From Pyrus communis (lineage: Eukaryota; Streptophyta; Magnoliopsida; Rosales; Rosaceae): DNA of 64,000 nt. The notes beneath the pieces were generated by a model. That model was not told the origin of the DNA. It ran no database searches and saw only the letters and a program-made list of their open reading frames with translations. The stretch is taken from positions 23,470,085 to 23,534,084 of the forward strand of contig NC_084805.1 of assembly GCF_963583255.1 (NCBI RefSeq). Direction: 5' to 3'. Of the stretch, positions 19,586-30,137 are shown in pieces (positions within the stretch are counted from its first letter, which is position 1; every line of letters starts with the position of its first letter). A program made the translations under genes and the position numbers.

Positions 19586-20570
19586 TCTTAAAGTAAGGCT
19601 TTTATTTATTTTTCTCATCAAAGCTTGGTTAGACGGTGACTGGAACTATTTCTTTCTTACTTTGGTTGTCGGAGCTAGGTATTAAACTCTTTAGAGTAAA
19701 AAATAGGAGGTGATGTCTTTTCATTTCAATCTCCCATATTTTCTCACATACTACAATCTAAACTTTACTGGCATGCATTACGCTTGCCTTATATAGTTGG
19801 CGGTCTACGCTGTAACTTAGAAGATTGTTGATAATACAAATTTGTCTTTGGATATAAGGGCACATAGTATGCCAAGGATTGGAAAATCAATATTGGTTTC
19901 TGCTGCGTAGAGTAATGTTACTTTAATATCAGTGATCGTTCTACAACATAATTTTCATTTTCGGTTGGCATATTTCAGTTTCTGTCTATTCTTTTGGAGA
20001 AGGAAACCAGAAATAATGAGGCTAACTTTTGGTTGAAGGATTAATGATATAAGTGATCCAGCCTTTCATAGGTACTTAGAATTACTACCATTGGCATTAT
20101 CTGCTTTACGTTTCTTTCTACCAAATTGTTCTCATATGAAACTTCTGAAAAAGTGGATTTGCTTCACGGTCTCTTACAGTCGGCACTCTTGCAAATTGTG
20201 ATGTTTGGACAGCTGTTTTATGAAGTGAGCAAAATAGTTCATTCCTCTAAGCAGCATAGGTCAAATCTGCAGATGACAAAGGTACTTGACTGAAACTATA
20301 CGAACTGCAATCAAATCTCTCATTAGGCATTTACTTCTTTTTTTTTTTCTTCAGAAAAGACAGACAACTAAATTTTGATTTTTCCTTGGTTCTAAGTTCG
20401 TGCAGGTCGACCTGGGGCAATAAGCTTGTTGGAGAATATTGAAATGTCTGTTGGTAAAAAGGTGAATTTGGAGTCAGGTACAGACTTGAAGACTGATCTC
20501 TTCATCTTATGCCTGACATGTTATGGTAATCGATTTTCTTGAACCTGGAATTACTTTTATTTCTTCTTCT

Positions 20571-20610
<40 letters not shown>

Positions 20611-21171
20611 CATTTGTTCCATTTTGTGTCTACGACTAGATGGCTATTAATGTATTAATGCTAAAATGTGGAACAACTTTTACTAGCATAACGAATTTCC
20701 AATATCTATTTGCGTTGTAGTGACACCGTTGGGTTAGTGGTGAAATGTGTCTGAGAATTAACTCTCTCTTACTATTTTGTACCGCTTTCATTGCTGACAA
20801 GACTGAGCGAAAGTGAACAACAAACTTCAACTGTCAATTGATTGTAGATTGCATATTACCAAACAAAATCTCCACATAGCTATTTGTATCGGTGCGCCTT
20901 CTTTCTTCCTACTGTGGCAAGGATGCCATGAACCCAGCCTTGTATATTTTAACTTTTGTACGCAGATTAATGCATTTGTTCAGCTTGCATTCTATTTCCA
21001 GCATTATTCTGACATTTGATACTCATTTATAAGTAATCATCACATTGCTGCAAGTAGTATAGTTTTGTTTACTGTTACACTAAGAACAATTTTTACTCGG
21101 AACACGTTGCATCATAACATGAAAAGAAACTGAAGCAGCATTCATACAAACATTCAGAGAGTGCTATGATT
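19586..21171. other. Convergent spacer; 3' UTRs and a poly-T tract
   Basis: Probable 3' UTR of the PPR gene from the left and of the transporter from the right. A run of about 38 T lies at 20573-20610. A short segment near 20405-20480 has exon-like composition (starts after TTCGTGCAG) but encodes nothing I recognise. It may be a spliced 3' UTR exon. Confidence 0.45.
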
Positions 21172-22944
21172 TCAAGGCTCTGCCTTCTCTCTGATATTGC
21201 CGCCATCGACTTTCAGGGATTCTGGCGTGTCTTGCTTATGCGCCATATCGTAAGTTGCATGCAGACCAAAGAAGACATAGTAAATAAGCATTACCACAGT
21301 ACAGATTCCAAATCTTTCAAAAGCTTCAGGACCCAAGGATCCCATAAGGAAGATGTTTGTCGCAATTGACAAGGATGGCAACCAAGGAACCAGCGGAACT
21401 CCCCAAACTTTTGGTGACCTTTGTTGAGGTAAAAACACCGCCATCGCCAAAGTCCCAAAGAACCAAAGAGGAACCGTCACGACGTAGCCAACCCAACCAT
21501 TGGGATTCAGCCCCCAGTAAGCTGAAGTCCCCATTGAGGAAGCAATAATGATCAGCAAGAAACTTGCTAGCTTCCAGAGGTGTTGTTGTGGGGTGATTTC
21601 TCTCACATAGTATCTCCTCACTAGAAGTGCGACTGCCATCATCATGAAGATAAAGAGCGTGCTCACTGATAACAGGCTCGCCAAGACATCCAAGCTCGAA
21701 AAGAAAGCGATGCAGCCACTTGAGATGGCAATCAAAACTGTAGCGTTTATGGGGGTTCCTGTCTTTGGATGAACAAGAGCAAACCATGGTGGAATCATGT
21801 GGGCTCGTGCAATATGAGTGATATACCGTGCCTGTCCAAGTGTCCCAACCAGAAGAACAGTGGTCATTCCCTTAAGTGCACCAAGAGCTACCAGGTACTT
21901 GGCCCATGTCATGCCAACGCTTTGAAATGCCACAGAGTAGGCTGCATTTGGGTCTATATCTGTGTATTTCTGCATCATAGGCAGTGAAAGTGCCATTAAA
22001 CAGTATACGACGGTGATGATTGTCATTGATCCAAGCAATCCGAGCGGTATGTCTCTGGATGGATTTTTTGTTTCTTCGGCCATGGTGGCGATATTGTCAA
22101 ATCCTCCATAAGCAAAGTAAACAATTGCAGCTGCCTGAAAGACTCCTTTGGCCCCGAAGGGAAAAAAGGGCTTCAAATTCGACGGCTTGGCGTGGACAAA
22201 CGCTGCAACTATCACAAACAAAATGATAACGTTATTGACTGCAGATGCTATCCAGTTCAAGTAAGAGGTCTTCCTTGTGCTGATCATTGCAATTGTTGCA
22301 GCTACTGCTAGTACAGCGACGGCTATCGGGTCCAGCAGATTGAACCCCTCCGCCAGATTTGTGTGGATGCGTAGCGAGTTGGAAGGACGATTCAAGAGCG
22401 TTGTGAAGTAAGAAGTCCATGCTCTAGCAACTGCTGCACTTCCGACAATGCTCTCTAGAAGTATGTTTCCTGCTGTTATGAATGCAACAAAGTCCCCCAG
22501 TTCTATCCGCAGGTAAGCAAAAGCTCCGCCGGCCACCGGGACTTCTACTGAAAACTCTGTGTAGCAGAAGACAGAGAGCATTGCCGAGATACCAGACGCA
22601 ACGTAGGACAAGACAATAGCCGGTCCAGCATGCTTATGCGTTTCTTGGCCAGTAAGCACAAAGATGCCTGCACCAATGACCGAACCAAACCCGAACCAGA
22701 TGAGATCCCACCACGTGAGGCAGCGCTTCATGTCGTTCTCACTTTGCTTCCGAAGCTCCCGAATCTCATCGTTGTCATTCGATCTGCTGAGGAGACGGTT
22801 CTTGAACCTGTGGCCTGTTTGCGACAGGGCCGCTCGGTATGTGCTCCAATTCTGAAAGGATTCTTCGGGCAGGAAATCTTGTTTGCTGCATCTCCAGTAA
22901 CTTCTCGGCTGGACATCTTCACCCACTACTTCCATGGAACCCAT
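21172..22944 (-). CDS. CAT8: Cationic amino acid transporter, CAT8-like (APC superfamily)
   Basis: Single-exon gene, 590 aa, a proton-coupled importer of basic or broad amino acids at the plasma membrane or tonoplast. A hydrophilic N-terminus (about 75 residues, ending LRKQSENDMKRCLTWWDLIW) precedes about 14 membrane segments. The family signature GFGSVIGAGIFVLTGQE forms the first broken helix, and the conserved loop IVYFAYGGFDNIATMAEETK follows mid-protein. GALKGMTTVLLVGTLGQARY and the PKVWGVPLVPWLPSLSIATN block place it in the plant CAT1/5/8 clade. YGGFDNIATMAEETKNPSRD and MQKYTDIDPNAAYSVAFQSVG are closest to Arabidopsis CAT8 from memory. CAT8 has been linked to glutamine transport in growing tissue. 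The start ATG is followed closely by a second Met (M4). No broken residue is evident. Confidence 0.93.
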   Translation of the reverse strand: MGSMEVVGEDVQPRSYWRCSKQDFLPEESFQNWSTYRAALSQTGHRFKNRLLSRSNDNDEIRELRKQSENDMKRCLTWWDLIWFGFGSVIGAGIFVLTGQETHKHAGPAIVLSYVASGISAMLSVFCYTEFSVEVPVAGGAFAYLRIELGDFVAFITAGNILLESIVGSAAVARAWTSYFTTLLNRPSNSLRIHTNLAEGFNLLDPIAVAVLAVAATIAMISTRKTSYLNWIASAVNNVIILFVIVAAFVHAKPSNLKPFFPFGAKGVFQAAAIVYFAYGGFDNIATMAEETKNPSRDIPLGLLGSMTIITVVYCLMALSLPMMQKYTDIDPNAAYSVAFQSVGMTWAKYLVALGALKGMTTVLLVGTLGQARYITHIARAHMIPPWFALVHPKTGTPINATVLIAISSGCIAFFSSLDVLASLLSVSTLFIFMMMAVALLVRRYYVREITPQQHLWKLASFLLIIIASSMGTSAYWGLNPNGWVGYVVTVPLWFFGTLAMAVFLPQQRSPKVWGVPLVPWLPSLSIATNIFLMGSLGPEAFERFGICTVVMLIYYVFFGLHATYDMAHKQDTPESLKVDGGNIREKAEP

Positions 22945-23254
22945 TACTCTCTCTTGTCCCTTGTAATTTGCTTAGCACTCAAGGCGCTGTGGAATGCTAG
23001 ATACTTTTGAGTTCTGTTTAACGTATTGAAGGTCAGTGTGAAATGATAGAATATATGTGAACCAGTCACAAGATTTGGAATCTTGTCAACAACTTGCCCT
23101 TGCCATTTCTTTTTAAGTTAAAAGAGGTCCACCAAGCTAGGCTCTAGCGGTCAAAGCGTCAAAATCAAGACCCATTATTATTATTTACTATTGTTATGGA
23201 AAAAACTATAATAAATTGATTTTCAATTTCAAAGAAAAAACCATTATATATATG

Positions 23255-23375
23255 CTTCTTGGAAAAAACACTTCAAATGCGTTTTTAGGATCCACTTTGA
23301 TTACTAATGATTGATTTCAAAAATATTTTCATCAAAAATCGTTTTCAGTTATTTTAAAAGTACTTCCAAACAAGT
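23255..23375. repeat. Interspersed repeat, partial copy (related to 34050-34275)
   Basis: The blocks GATTGATTTCAAAAATATTT and CAGTTATTTTAAAAGTACTT followed by CCAAACAAG recur in the same orientation near 34200-34275. Shared blocks at two places show a dispersed family. The class is not clear. Confidence 0.5.
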
Positions 23376-23544
23376 CTATCATCGATAAGATTGATATTCA
23401 AATATCTTCTTAGAACGTATTGATTTGATCCCATAAGCTGGACCACCACCCCATAGCATGTTGCTGCCAGAAGCCAATATTTCTTCAATTCCCGATTTCA
23501 ATTCCTATAATTTAGAGACGCCCTTATTAATTTAATAATTTTTA

Positions 23545-23663
23545 TGATCCCACTACTATGAAAAAATATGCTAGACGTGCTCAATTGGGTGAGATTTTTG
23601 AATTAGATCGTGCTACTTTGAAATCCGATGGTGTTTTTCGTAGCAGTCCACAAGGTTGGTTTA
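23545..23663 (+). pseudogene. Chloroplast psbB fragment in nuclear DNA (NUPT)
   Basis: The plus strand encodes a run matching the luminal loop region of photosystem II CP47. It includes [20 protein letters not shown] and then [13 protein letters not shown]. Only about 40 codons are present, and unrelated AT-rich sequence surrounds them, so this is a nuclear insertion of plastid DNA and not a gene. At least two residues differ from the usual CP47 sequence (MKKY where VKKY is usual, SSPQGW where SSPRGW is usual), suggesting decay. Confidence 0.85.
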
Positions 23664-24334
23664 TGCAGAATGCGTCCATAAACACGAAAAATACTAGGCT
23701 AAAAATAATAAGCTAAGCGTAAATTGATATGCTGATATTGTAAATAAGGACCAATGAGATAGAAAAAAGAAACTGTAATTTATAAAATTCAGAATTTTTT
23801 TTGCTAAAATCGAGCCTAAATCTTTATCTTAGTAAAAATAAATATTACTACAAACGGCAGTATATTATTTTATGGTAGATAAGATAAACAATACCGCTCA
23901 AGCAGTGGAATCTGCAGACTAAAAGTAAATGACAATAATGCAAACATTATTCAAGCCAAGTGGCACCGCATAAATATGCCAAGTCATCACAGTAAACAAT
24001 CCGACAAAACCAGCCCACTCCACTGGATTACCATATTGTCCGCATCATTTGAGTCACTTCAAATAAACAGTTATTATGCAAGCGCGTCGTAATTCAAGTG
24101 GTTACGATTATTTATCACCGCATACCAAATCTTACCTTCGATTTCTCGTCCTCACGCTATCGATTGTACGCAACAATGTAAAAGTCAAGAGTTCTGAATG
24201 GAGCACGCACAACCTCAGCTTCACTATCAATAATTGAAGGCAGTCGCGTGACAACAACAAACCAAAAAAGTCCAAGTTTGATCCTTCAAAAGCAGAACTA
24301 GATTAATAAAAGATGAACCCAACACATAAAAAAT

Positions 24335-24475
24335 AAAGAAGTTTAACGAAAAGCTTATAATACTGTTCATTTTTACGAAAAATTACGTTTTTACACTAAA
24401 AAGTCAATCTTGATACTATTTATCGTTGAAACTCAAAGTTTTCAAGTCATTTTTATTAGTTTTTCTTAAAAAAAT
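24335..24475. mobile_element. MITE copy (reverse orientation of the family at 12180)
   Basis: It contains TTTTTACACTAAAAAGTCAA, GATACTATTTATCGTTGAAA and AAAGTTTTCAAG, which are complementary to blocks in 12180-12345. It abuts the next MITE at 24478. Confidence 0.55.
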
Positions 24476-24477
24476 AA

Positions 24478-24670
24478 GGAAATAGATCCTCTCTGGATCC
24501 CTTCCTCTGAATCCACTAAGTTCGGGAATCCGGACCGTTGAGATTTGATCCAATAGCTACAAACAAGTGCTCACTTTAAAAATCATAATAATTTTAGCCG
24601 TTAAATCAAATTTCAATGATCCAGATTCTCGAACTTAATGAATTAGGACAAAGGAATTTGGATTCCTAAA
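24478..24670. mobile_element. MITE copy related to 5669-5890
   Basis: It shares GATCCYTYYYTGGATCCCTTCC-like ends and the middle blocks AGATTTGATCCAATAG and TAATAATTTTAGCCGTTAAA with the element upstream of the OTP84-like gene. The two elements lie about 19 kb apart, and this one has lost part of its right end. Confidence 0.55.
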
Positions 24671-25654
24671 AAAATAACTACATATACTCGAGGAACAGTG
24701 AAAAATGTGCAAAGCCAAACGAGTTGGCAGAACTTCATGTCACCTAACACGACTAGATTGGTAAGATATTCTTATATTCGACAGTAACGAATCGAAGACA
24801 AAAAGAACATCCTGAACAAAATGTTGAAAACTAACATAGTAAACAAGTCATTCTATTTTTCAAACTTTTTCGGAAGATGACAGTAACAAAAACCTTAAAC
24901 ATGTTAAAAAAAAAAAAAAACAAAAACAAAATTGCCTCAAAATGCCTTTAAATATTTACAAAAAAAATGCCTTGTTGTGTTTAGTTGTGTCTTGATTGTG
25001 TCCAAATTATTGACCTGTCTAAACTGTCTGGAGTGTTTTTGCCCATCGAGATGTCCGACACTTTGATACTTCGAAATTGCAGAGCGTCTGTGCAACATAG
25101 ATCAGGGGTTTAGGGTTTTGGTGGTTCGATTGGGTACTGGATGCTAGATGCTGACATGCTGGTTCGGATTATGATGAAGCTAAAATGGTTTAGTTTTACT
25201 TGTGAAAGGGGAAAATGATGAAGACAGAAATTCTCAAATTGCTATTTGACAAAATATTGCAGCAAAGGTGTCACATGAATAAATAGTTAGGTGTAATTTG
25301 CCACCTATGGTTACCTCAATTGGCGTAAAAAGATAAATCAAACACATGAATTAACGAAAATTTGAAATTAATTGGGTAATTCAAGTGATTCAAGTGGTGG
25401 AATGAATTTGTGGTTATAATTTTAACTTTATTACTCGAATTCAAAGTTCTCCCCTTAAATAAATTAGTAAAGAATACCATTTGTAAATCAAAAAATGAAA
25501 ATTCACATGACAAGTTGTAAATTGGGTAAATTTTCTGGTGCAAATTCGAAAAATTTCCCCATTTCTTACTAACAAAATTGTTGCGTTTTTTGGTAGATAA
25601 TAAAAAGTGTCGTTTTGCTAAATGAACCTTGTTAAATGGCACATCACTCATTTA

Positions 25655-26022
25655 GGCTCTTTAGCCAAAATGGTCTTTGAAATTTGAATAACTCATCACT
25701 TTAATTCTTGAGATTTGAAATCAATAGAAAGTGGTTTCTGAGTTTGTCTACCATCAATCATTTTGATCATTCTTTAAAAAATTATGTTAAATAAGGATCA
25801 AATGACAAAAATACTCTCAATTTAATAAACAATAGGCCAAAATGGTTTGACAAAAATTGAGAACATTTATGTCATTTTATCCTTATTTAATGGAGATTTT
25901 TCAAGAAATGACCAAAATGATTGATGGTGAACAAACTCAATAAACACTTCTATTGATTTCAAATATCAGGTATCAAAGTGAAGAGTTATACAAATCTCAG
26001 AGACAATTTTGGCTAAAAAGCC
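25655..26022. mobile_element. Fold-back MITE with 9-bp target duplication (Mutator-type)
   Basis: The left end GGCTCTTTAGCCAAAATGGTC and the right end, read on the minus strand as GGCTTTTTAGCCAAAATTGTC, start inverted repeats of about 170 bp. These include TCAATCATTTTGATCATTC on the left and its complement near 25910 on the right. The flanks ACTCATTTA (25646-25654) and ACTCTTTTA (26023-26031) match at 8 of 9 positions. It lies 280 bp downstream of the kinase-like gene. Confidence 0.78.
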
Positions 26023-26300
26023 ACTCTTTTATTTCGTACTTCTTTTGCGTGCGCAATTACTTTATTACCCTTTTTTCCAACGGAAACAGACCAGAATCTC
26101 ATATCCAAAGACAAAACAAGAACTTACGAACACAAAAACAAGTCAGATACATTTGCACTCAGTCCATCCCAATCACAGTGCCATGCACGACACCAATCTG
26201 TAAAGATCTCAGACATCCCGGAGAGCCCCTAACACAAAATGCAGTTGAATCTCCTCTCACCAAATGTAATTACAAAACCAAACACTCCCTCCCAAAAAAC

Positions 26301-28601
26301 CTAGGACCCTCCACATGTTCCTGAGGACTCAGCAACATCCTTCAATCTCAACGTTACCGCCACTTCTTCGATCATTTTACCCCTATCTCCGACGCCGTCC
26401 ACGGCCCTGCTGAATCTCTTCAACCATATGTCATAGTCCACAGGATATGGTGTTCCACAGAGACTGTCCACGTAGTCTGCAAATGCCTTGAGGAGAGGTG
26501 AAACCTCACCCAGCTGCTGTTGGATCGAACGCTTTGCCCAGCTTGTCTCCCTCCATTGCAAGGTAGATTCGATTGAGTCCTGCTGCTGCATTGTTCCCCC
26601 GCTCACGAACAACATAAGGTAAACAAGGCTTTCGGCGTCTGATGATGGACAAAGTTTCCCATGCTGCAGTGCATGAGATGAAGAGAACTGTAGGTTTATA
26701 GCTGGACTGTCCCGGTCTTCCAAAACTGCACGGCCCCATGATATTGGAACGTAGAAACCACTGTTTCTTGAACCTTGTTCGTCAACAACACGAATTATGT
26801 TTTCCGGACAAATATCACCATGTTGGACATTTGCCATTGTGGCACTTCTTAGAGCAGCTAGGCAGTCTCTGCAGCAGCGAATTGCCTCGTTGGGGGAAAG
26901 AGGTCCATCTTGAGAAACAACATATGAAACAGGTTCACCAACTGGAGATGCCACTAGTATTGGCGTCCCACACAACGGATGATCACATCGACCCCCGGGG
27001 GTCTGCTTCTTGCAAGGGCCAGAATGCAAAATTCGCCCAGAGGCAATCATTTCCGGCAAATATTTGCTTATAATTCCATGATGCTTGAATATGTTTAGCA
27101 CTTTTGTTTGCCTCTGCACTTGGTACCAAAGACTCATGTCCTCCCAACAAGGTTCAAGTTTGGTCGGATGTGCGCCAATGTATAAAGTCAACAACTGTGT
27201 CGGATAATCTAGACAAACTGCACTATAGAGGTAATGGTTCCCTGCCACCAGAGACTCTTGTACTTGAAAAGTTTTCTGCCCCTGCTGTTGATCTTCCAGC
27301 AGCAAAACCTCACCCTGATTAAGCTTTAAACGCGAAGCACTGTGTTTGAAAACTTGACTATTAGTTTGGTCAACTTCAACAATCTCTCCTTGTTGATGAC
27401 CAGATTGTTGTAGGTAAGGAACCAGACCATTCTCATTCCCACCGAGGCAGAACTCCATCCTACGCTTCTGAAGGCGAAGGCTGTGATTCGAGACTAATGA
27501 AGCTATTGACTTCCTTGGCGGTCCATTCCATTGTACAATAGCGTTGTAAGTTGCCAAAAGTACCTGCAGAGTTCCTAGGTCTCCCCAATTTGCATTCCCG
27601 AATTTGTTCCATATCCGGTCCACTGGAGACACAGAGACTTCAGCATGGTTCTTGATCCATTCAACCGCAGACTTGTACGGGTTAGTTGAGTTTAATTCGA
27701 GTTTACTAAGATCACCTCCAAGTTTAACCACCCCTCCATATCTAGAATCCAGAACCAAAAGGAACACAGAACTGCTCTTTGTAGCTTTAACCTTGCTCAA
27801 ACACCTAGAAACAAGTATATGAATACCATAAAAGAGGGCTTCGCAGACAACGGAAGCTGATAATTTCAACTCATTTCCTGACAATATATCAGGTTTAAAC
27901 AGGGCAAACTCCATGATTTGATCCCATTGGACTTGCTGATCACTCCCAATTTTCGATATCAATGCTAAACCACAGAGCTTTCTAAGCCCTCCCCTTGAAA
28001 TCGCCTTCTCTACACTATAAAACCTGGATCCAAGAGAACGCGGACAAGATACAAATAGCGGAAGCTCACCTCTTTTATGCCAAAATGCATGCCACAAACC
28101 ACTAACTACAGCATGAAGGAAGTCTTCCAACGCAAGATATTCGTCTTCATTTGGATCACCGGAAACATAAGGTGAGCATGGCATCCGGACAAGTTGCTGA
28201 AACAAAACACCCTCCAATGCCACATCAAGCTTGCGCAATTCATCGATCATAAAGGGAGGACCAAAACCAGTTGCTGAATCTTCGCACGAATTCTCCAAAA
28301 CCCAATCCCCAATACAATCTGTGAACAATTCGAGGTCAACAAGTTTCCTTGAATAGTCCTTTAGCCCCTTGGACACTCTTCTGGAAGAAGAGGCAAACTT
28401 GCTTGAAGCTGAAGCGCCGGAATGTGTGGACATAACGGAGTTAGACCTCCGAAAACTACCATTCGAGCTATGGCCCGGAGACAGCAATCCCATATCATTT
28501 TGTAGCAAACCAGATGTAAACTTTCTAAAACTTCCACTCAAACTTTGCTCAAAAGACGAATCGAAATCGTTATGTTGATTACCTAATTTCATTGCTAACA
28601 T
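26301..28601 (-). CDS. Plant-specific 766-aa protein with degenerate kinase-like C-terminal region
   Basis: Single open frame, function unknown to me. Residues about 1-85 are serine-rich (HSSNGSFRRSNSVMSTHSGA), fitting a disordered, phosphorylated region. The central part (about 90-400) is globular and includes a conserved-looking FGPPFMIDELRKLDVALEGV segment. The C-terminal third contains a cysteine/histidine cluster (CKKQTPGGRCDHPLCGTPIL, possible metal site) and then NVQHGDICPENIIRVVDEQG, which resembles the protein-kinase catalytic loop HGDLKPENI with the aspartate and asparagine kept. No glycine-rich loop or VAIK lysine and no DFG can be seen, so I infer a pseudokinase-like fold. Two close ATGs (M1 and M4) make either start possible. 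The long GA-rich stretch to 29390 is probably its promoter and 5' UTR. Confidence 0.82.
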   Translation of the reverse strand: MLAMKLGNQHNDFDSSFEQSLSGSFRKFTSGLLQNDMGLLSPGHSSNGSFRRSNSVMSTHSGASASSKFASSSRRVSKGLKDYSRKLVDLELFTDCIGDWVLENSCEDSATGFGPPFMIDELRKLDVALEGVLFQQLVRMPCSPYVSGDPNEDEYLALEDFLHAVVSGLWHAFWHKRGELPLFVSCPRSLGSRFYSVEKAISRGGLRKLCGLALISKIGSDQQVQWDQIMEFALFKPDILSGNELKLSASVVCEALFYGIHILVSRCLSKVKATKSSSVFLLVLDSRYGGVVKLGGDLSKLELNSTNPYKSAVEWIKNHAEVSVSPVDRIWNKFGNANWGDLGTLQVLLATYNAIVQWNGPPRKSIASLVSNHSLRLQKRRMEFCLGGNENGLVPYLQQSGHQQGEIVEVDQTNSQVFKHSASRLKLNQGEVLLLEDQQQGQKTFQVQESLVAGNHYLYSAVCLDYPTQLLTLYIGAHPTKLEPCWEDMSLWYQVQRQTKVLNIFKHHGIISKYLPEMIASGRILHSGPCKKQTPGGRCDHPLCGTPILVASPVGEPVSYVVSQDGPLSPNEAIRCCRDCLAALRSATMANVQHGDICPENIIRVVDEQGSRNSGFYVPISWGRAVLEDRDSPAINLQFSSSHALQHGKLCPSSDAESLVYLMLFVSGGTMQQQDSIESTLQWRETSWAKRSIQQQLGEVSPLLKAFADYVDSLCGTPYPVDYDIWLKRFSRAVDGVGDRGKMIEEVAVTLRLKDVAESSGTCGGS

Positions 28602-29077
28602 TCAACAAAACCCAGAAGCAGGAATACAACAACAACAACGAGCTGATGATTCAGAGTTCTTTGGGGAGTCTGAAACTTGCATTTCTCACAACACAATATA
28701 TAAAAACATGGTTTGCAATGTCACAACATGGAGATTTGAACCCTCATTGAATTAAAAAAATGTGCAGAAAAAATGAAAGGTGGGGCAAAGATTGAAACTT
28801 TACTGAAAACCCAAGAGCATCTAGAGTCCCATCCAGATCTCTGAAGCATTGATGACTGAAAAAGTGGATGGAAATGTGAAAAACATTTGAAAAATGCAGA
28901 CGGGTTCTTCTCCTCCACCTTAAAAAATGGTTGCTTGTTTTACCAGAGAACAAAAATGGCTGGTTTTTAACCCCAAAAAACGGTTGCTTTTCTTGTCTCT
29001 AGTTGTAGGCGTGCTGGTGCATTGGCTTTGGGAGGAGGGTCCAAAAAACTCTCACCACCTCTCAGGAGTCGGTAGGT

Positions 29078-29130
<53 letters not shown>

Positions 29131-29400
29131 GGAGAGGGAGGGACGGAGGGGGCCTGTAAAGCTGGGATAGCAATAGAATAATAAAAAAGGGAGGAGGGAG
29201 GGAGGGAGGGGGAAGAAGCGGCAATGAGCGACAAGAAGCAAAGGGGTTGGAGGCTGAGAGGAACCCAAGTGAGCTTTGTCTATCCCCACAACAATGGGGC
29301 AGTCTTGGTAGCTGGCCCCTTTGGTCCCATTGGACCCAGTGACAATGACCACTCTCAAATGTAGTCAGAAACTGAATCAACTTCCGACCCAAAAAGGAAA
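28602..29400. promoter_or_regulatory. Probable promoter/5' UTR of the kinase-like gene, with (GA)n tract
   Basis: The region upstream of the minus-strand gene contains a (GA)n run at 29083-29122 and further GGGAGG-rich sequence to about 29215, read as a CT-rich leader in the gene's direction. CT-rich leaders are common in plant promoters. Open frames here made of Leu-Ser repeats are artefacts of the microsatellite. No TATA box was assigned. Confidence 0.4.
29224..29364 (+). CDS. Small 46-aa open frame, uncertain
   Basis: An ATG-started frame runs divergently from the kinase-like gene. Its middle, GTQVSFVYPHNNGAVLVAGP, faintly recalls the glycogen-binding module at the start of SNF4-type proteins (FVWPYGG...YLSGSF), but it stops after 46 residues and no continuation was found. 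It could be a truncated exon, a small peptide gene or chance. Confidence 0.15.
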   Translation: MSDKKQRGWRLRGTQVSFVYPHNNGAVLVAGPFGPIGPSDNDHSQM

Positions 29401-30137
29401 TTATAAAGAAAAAATTCTACATAGTTTTCACTTAAAAACATTCTAATTTTTTTGACAAAATGATATTCAAAACCATTCCAAATTATGGAAGATCAATTCA
29501 AATTTTGTTGTAGGAGCAGTTATACCATCTTGACCAACTAGTCTGCTAAATATTTGAACTTAAGTACAAAATAGTGAGTGCATTACTCTGAACAACTTGC
29601 ATATCATCTCTAATATATAAAAACATTCTTAAGGGTTATAAAGATAAGGAAATATTAAAAGAAAAAGGGATAATATAAAGTTTGAAGAGGGCAAAAGAGG
29701 GTCAATTAGAGTCAACTCTTCATCTAGTGATGTATTTTGTGTCATAGAAAATTAGGTAAAGTTCTCACTTTGGGTGGCCAAAATTTGCAGGCTCACAGCT
29801 CCCCTTTTTTCCTGTAATCATCAGACAGTTGGAGTGCAAAGTTGTAGGCTTGCTTTATTAACGTGACTGATTTCCGGATTAACCATCACTATCTGAATCT
29901 CAGAAAGATCTTAAATTATTGCTAGTTGTTTGCAAAGGAAGCAAAAATGATTGAACCAAAAGCATCTCTTTTCCATTGTAATTTTGCTGCAAATGCTACA
30001 GCCTTGATTCAGATGGTACAGAAACAAATTGCACAAACGCACCGCCGGCCAGGTACAAGTTAACGGAATTGCATCGATTATGGGTAAGAGATTACAAGTT
30101 AACAGCAGCATCACCGGCGAAAATGCCCCTCAGCAGC
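29401..30137. other. AT-rich spacer and 3' UTR of the HAD gene
   Basis: The first half has no recognisable feature. The part from about 29880 is likely the 3' UTR of the minus-strand HAD gene. Confidence 0.45.

Larger units (their letters stand above)
22945..25654. other. Gene-free, repeat-rich spacer
   Basis: AT-rich DNA between the transporter and the kinase-like gene. It holds pieces of several interspersed repeats (listed separately at 23255, 24335 and 24478) and a chloroplast-derived scrap near 23545. No open frame here has coding character. Confidence 0.6.

Noticed and set aside
29224..29364. SNF4-type glycogen-binding module in the 46-aa frame
   Set aside because: The resemblance is limited to about ten residues and the frame stops at once. 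It is listed only as an uncertain small frame.
29052..29392. Minus-strand frames rich in Leu-Ser repeats
   Set aside because: Translation of the GA/CT microsatellite. The same artefact recurs near 36968, 43504, 51206 and 53367.
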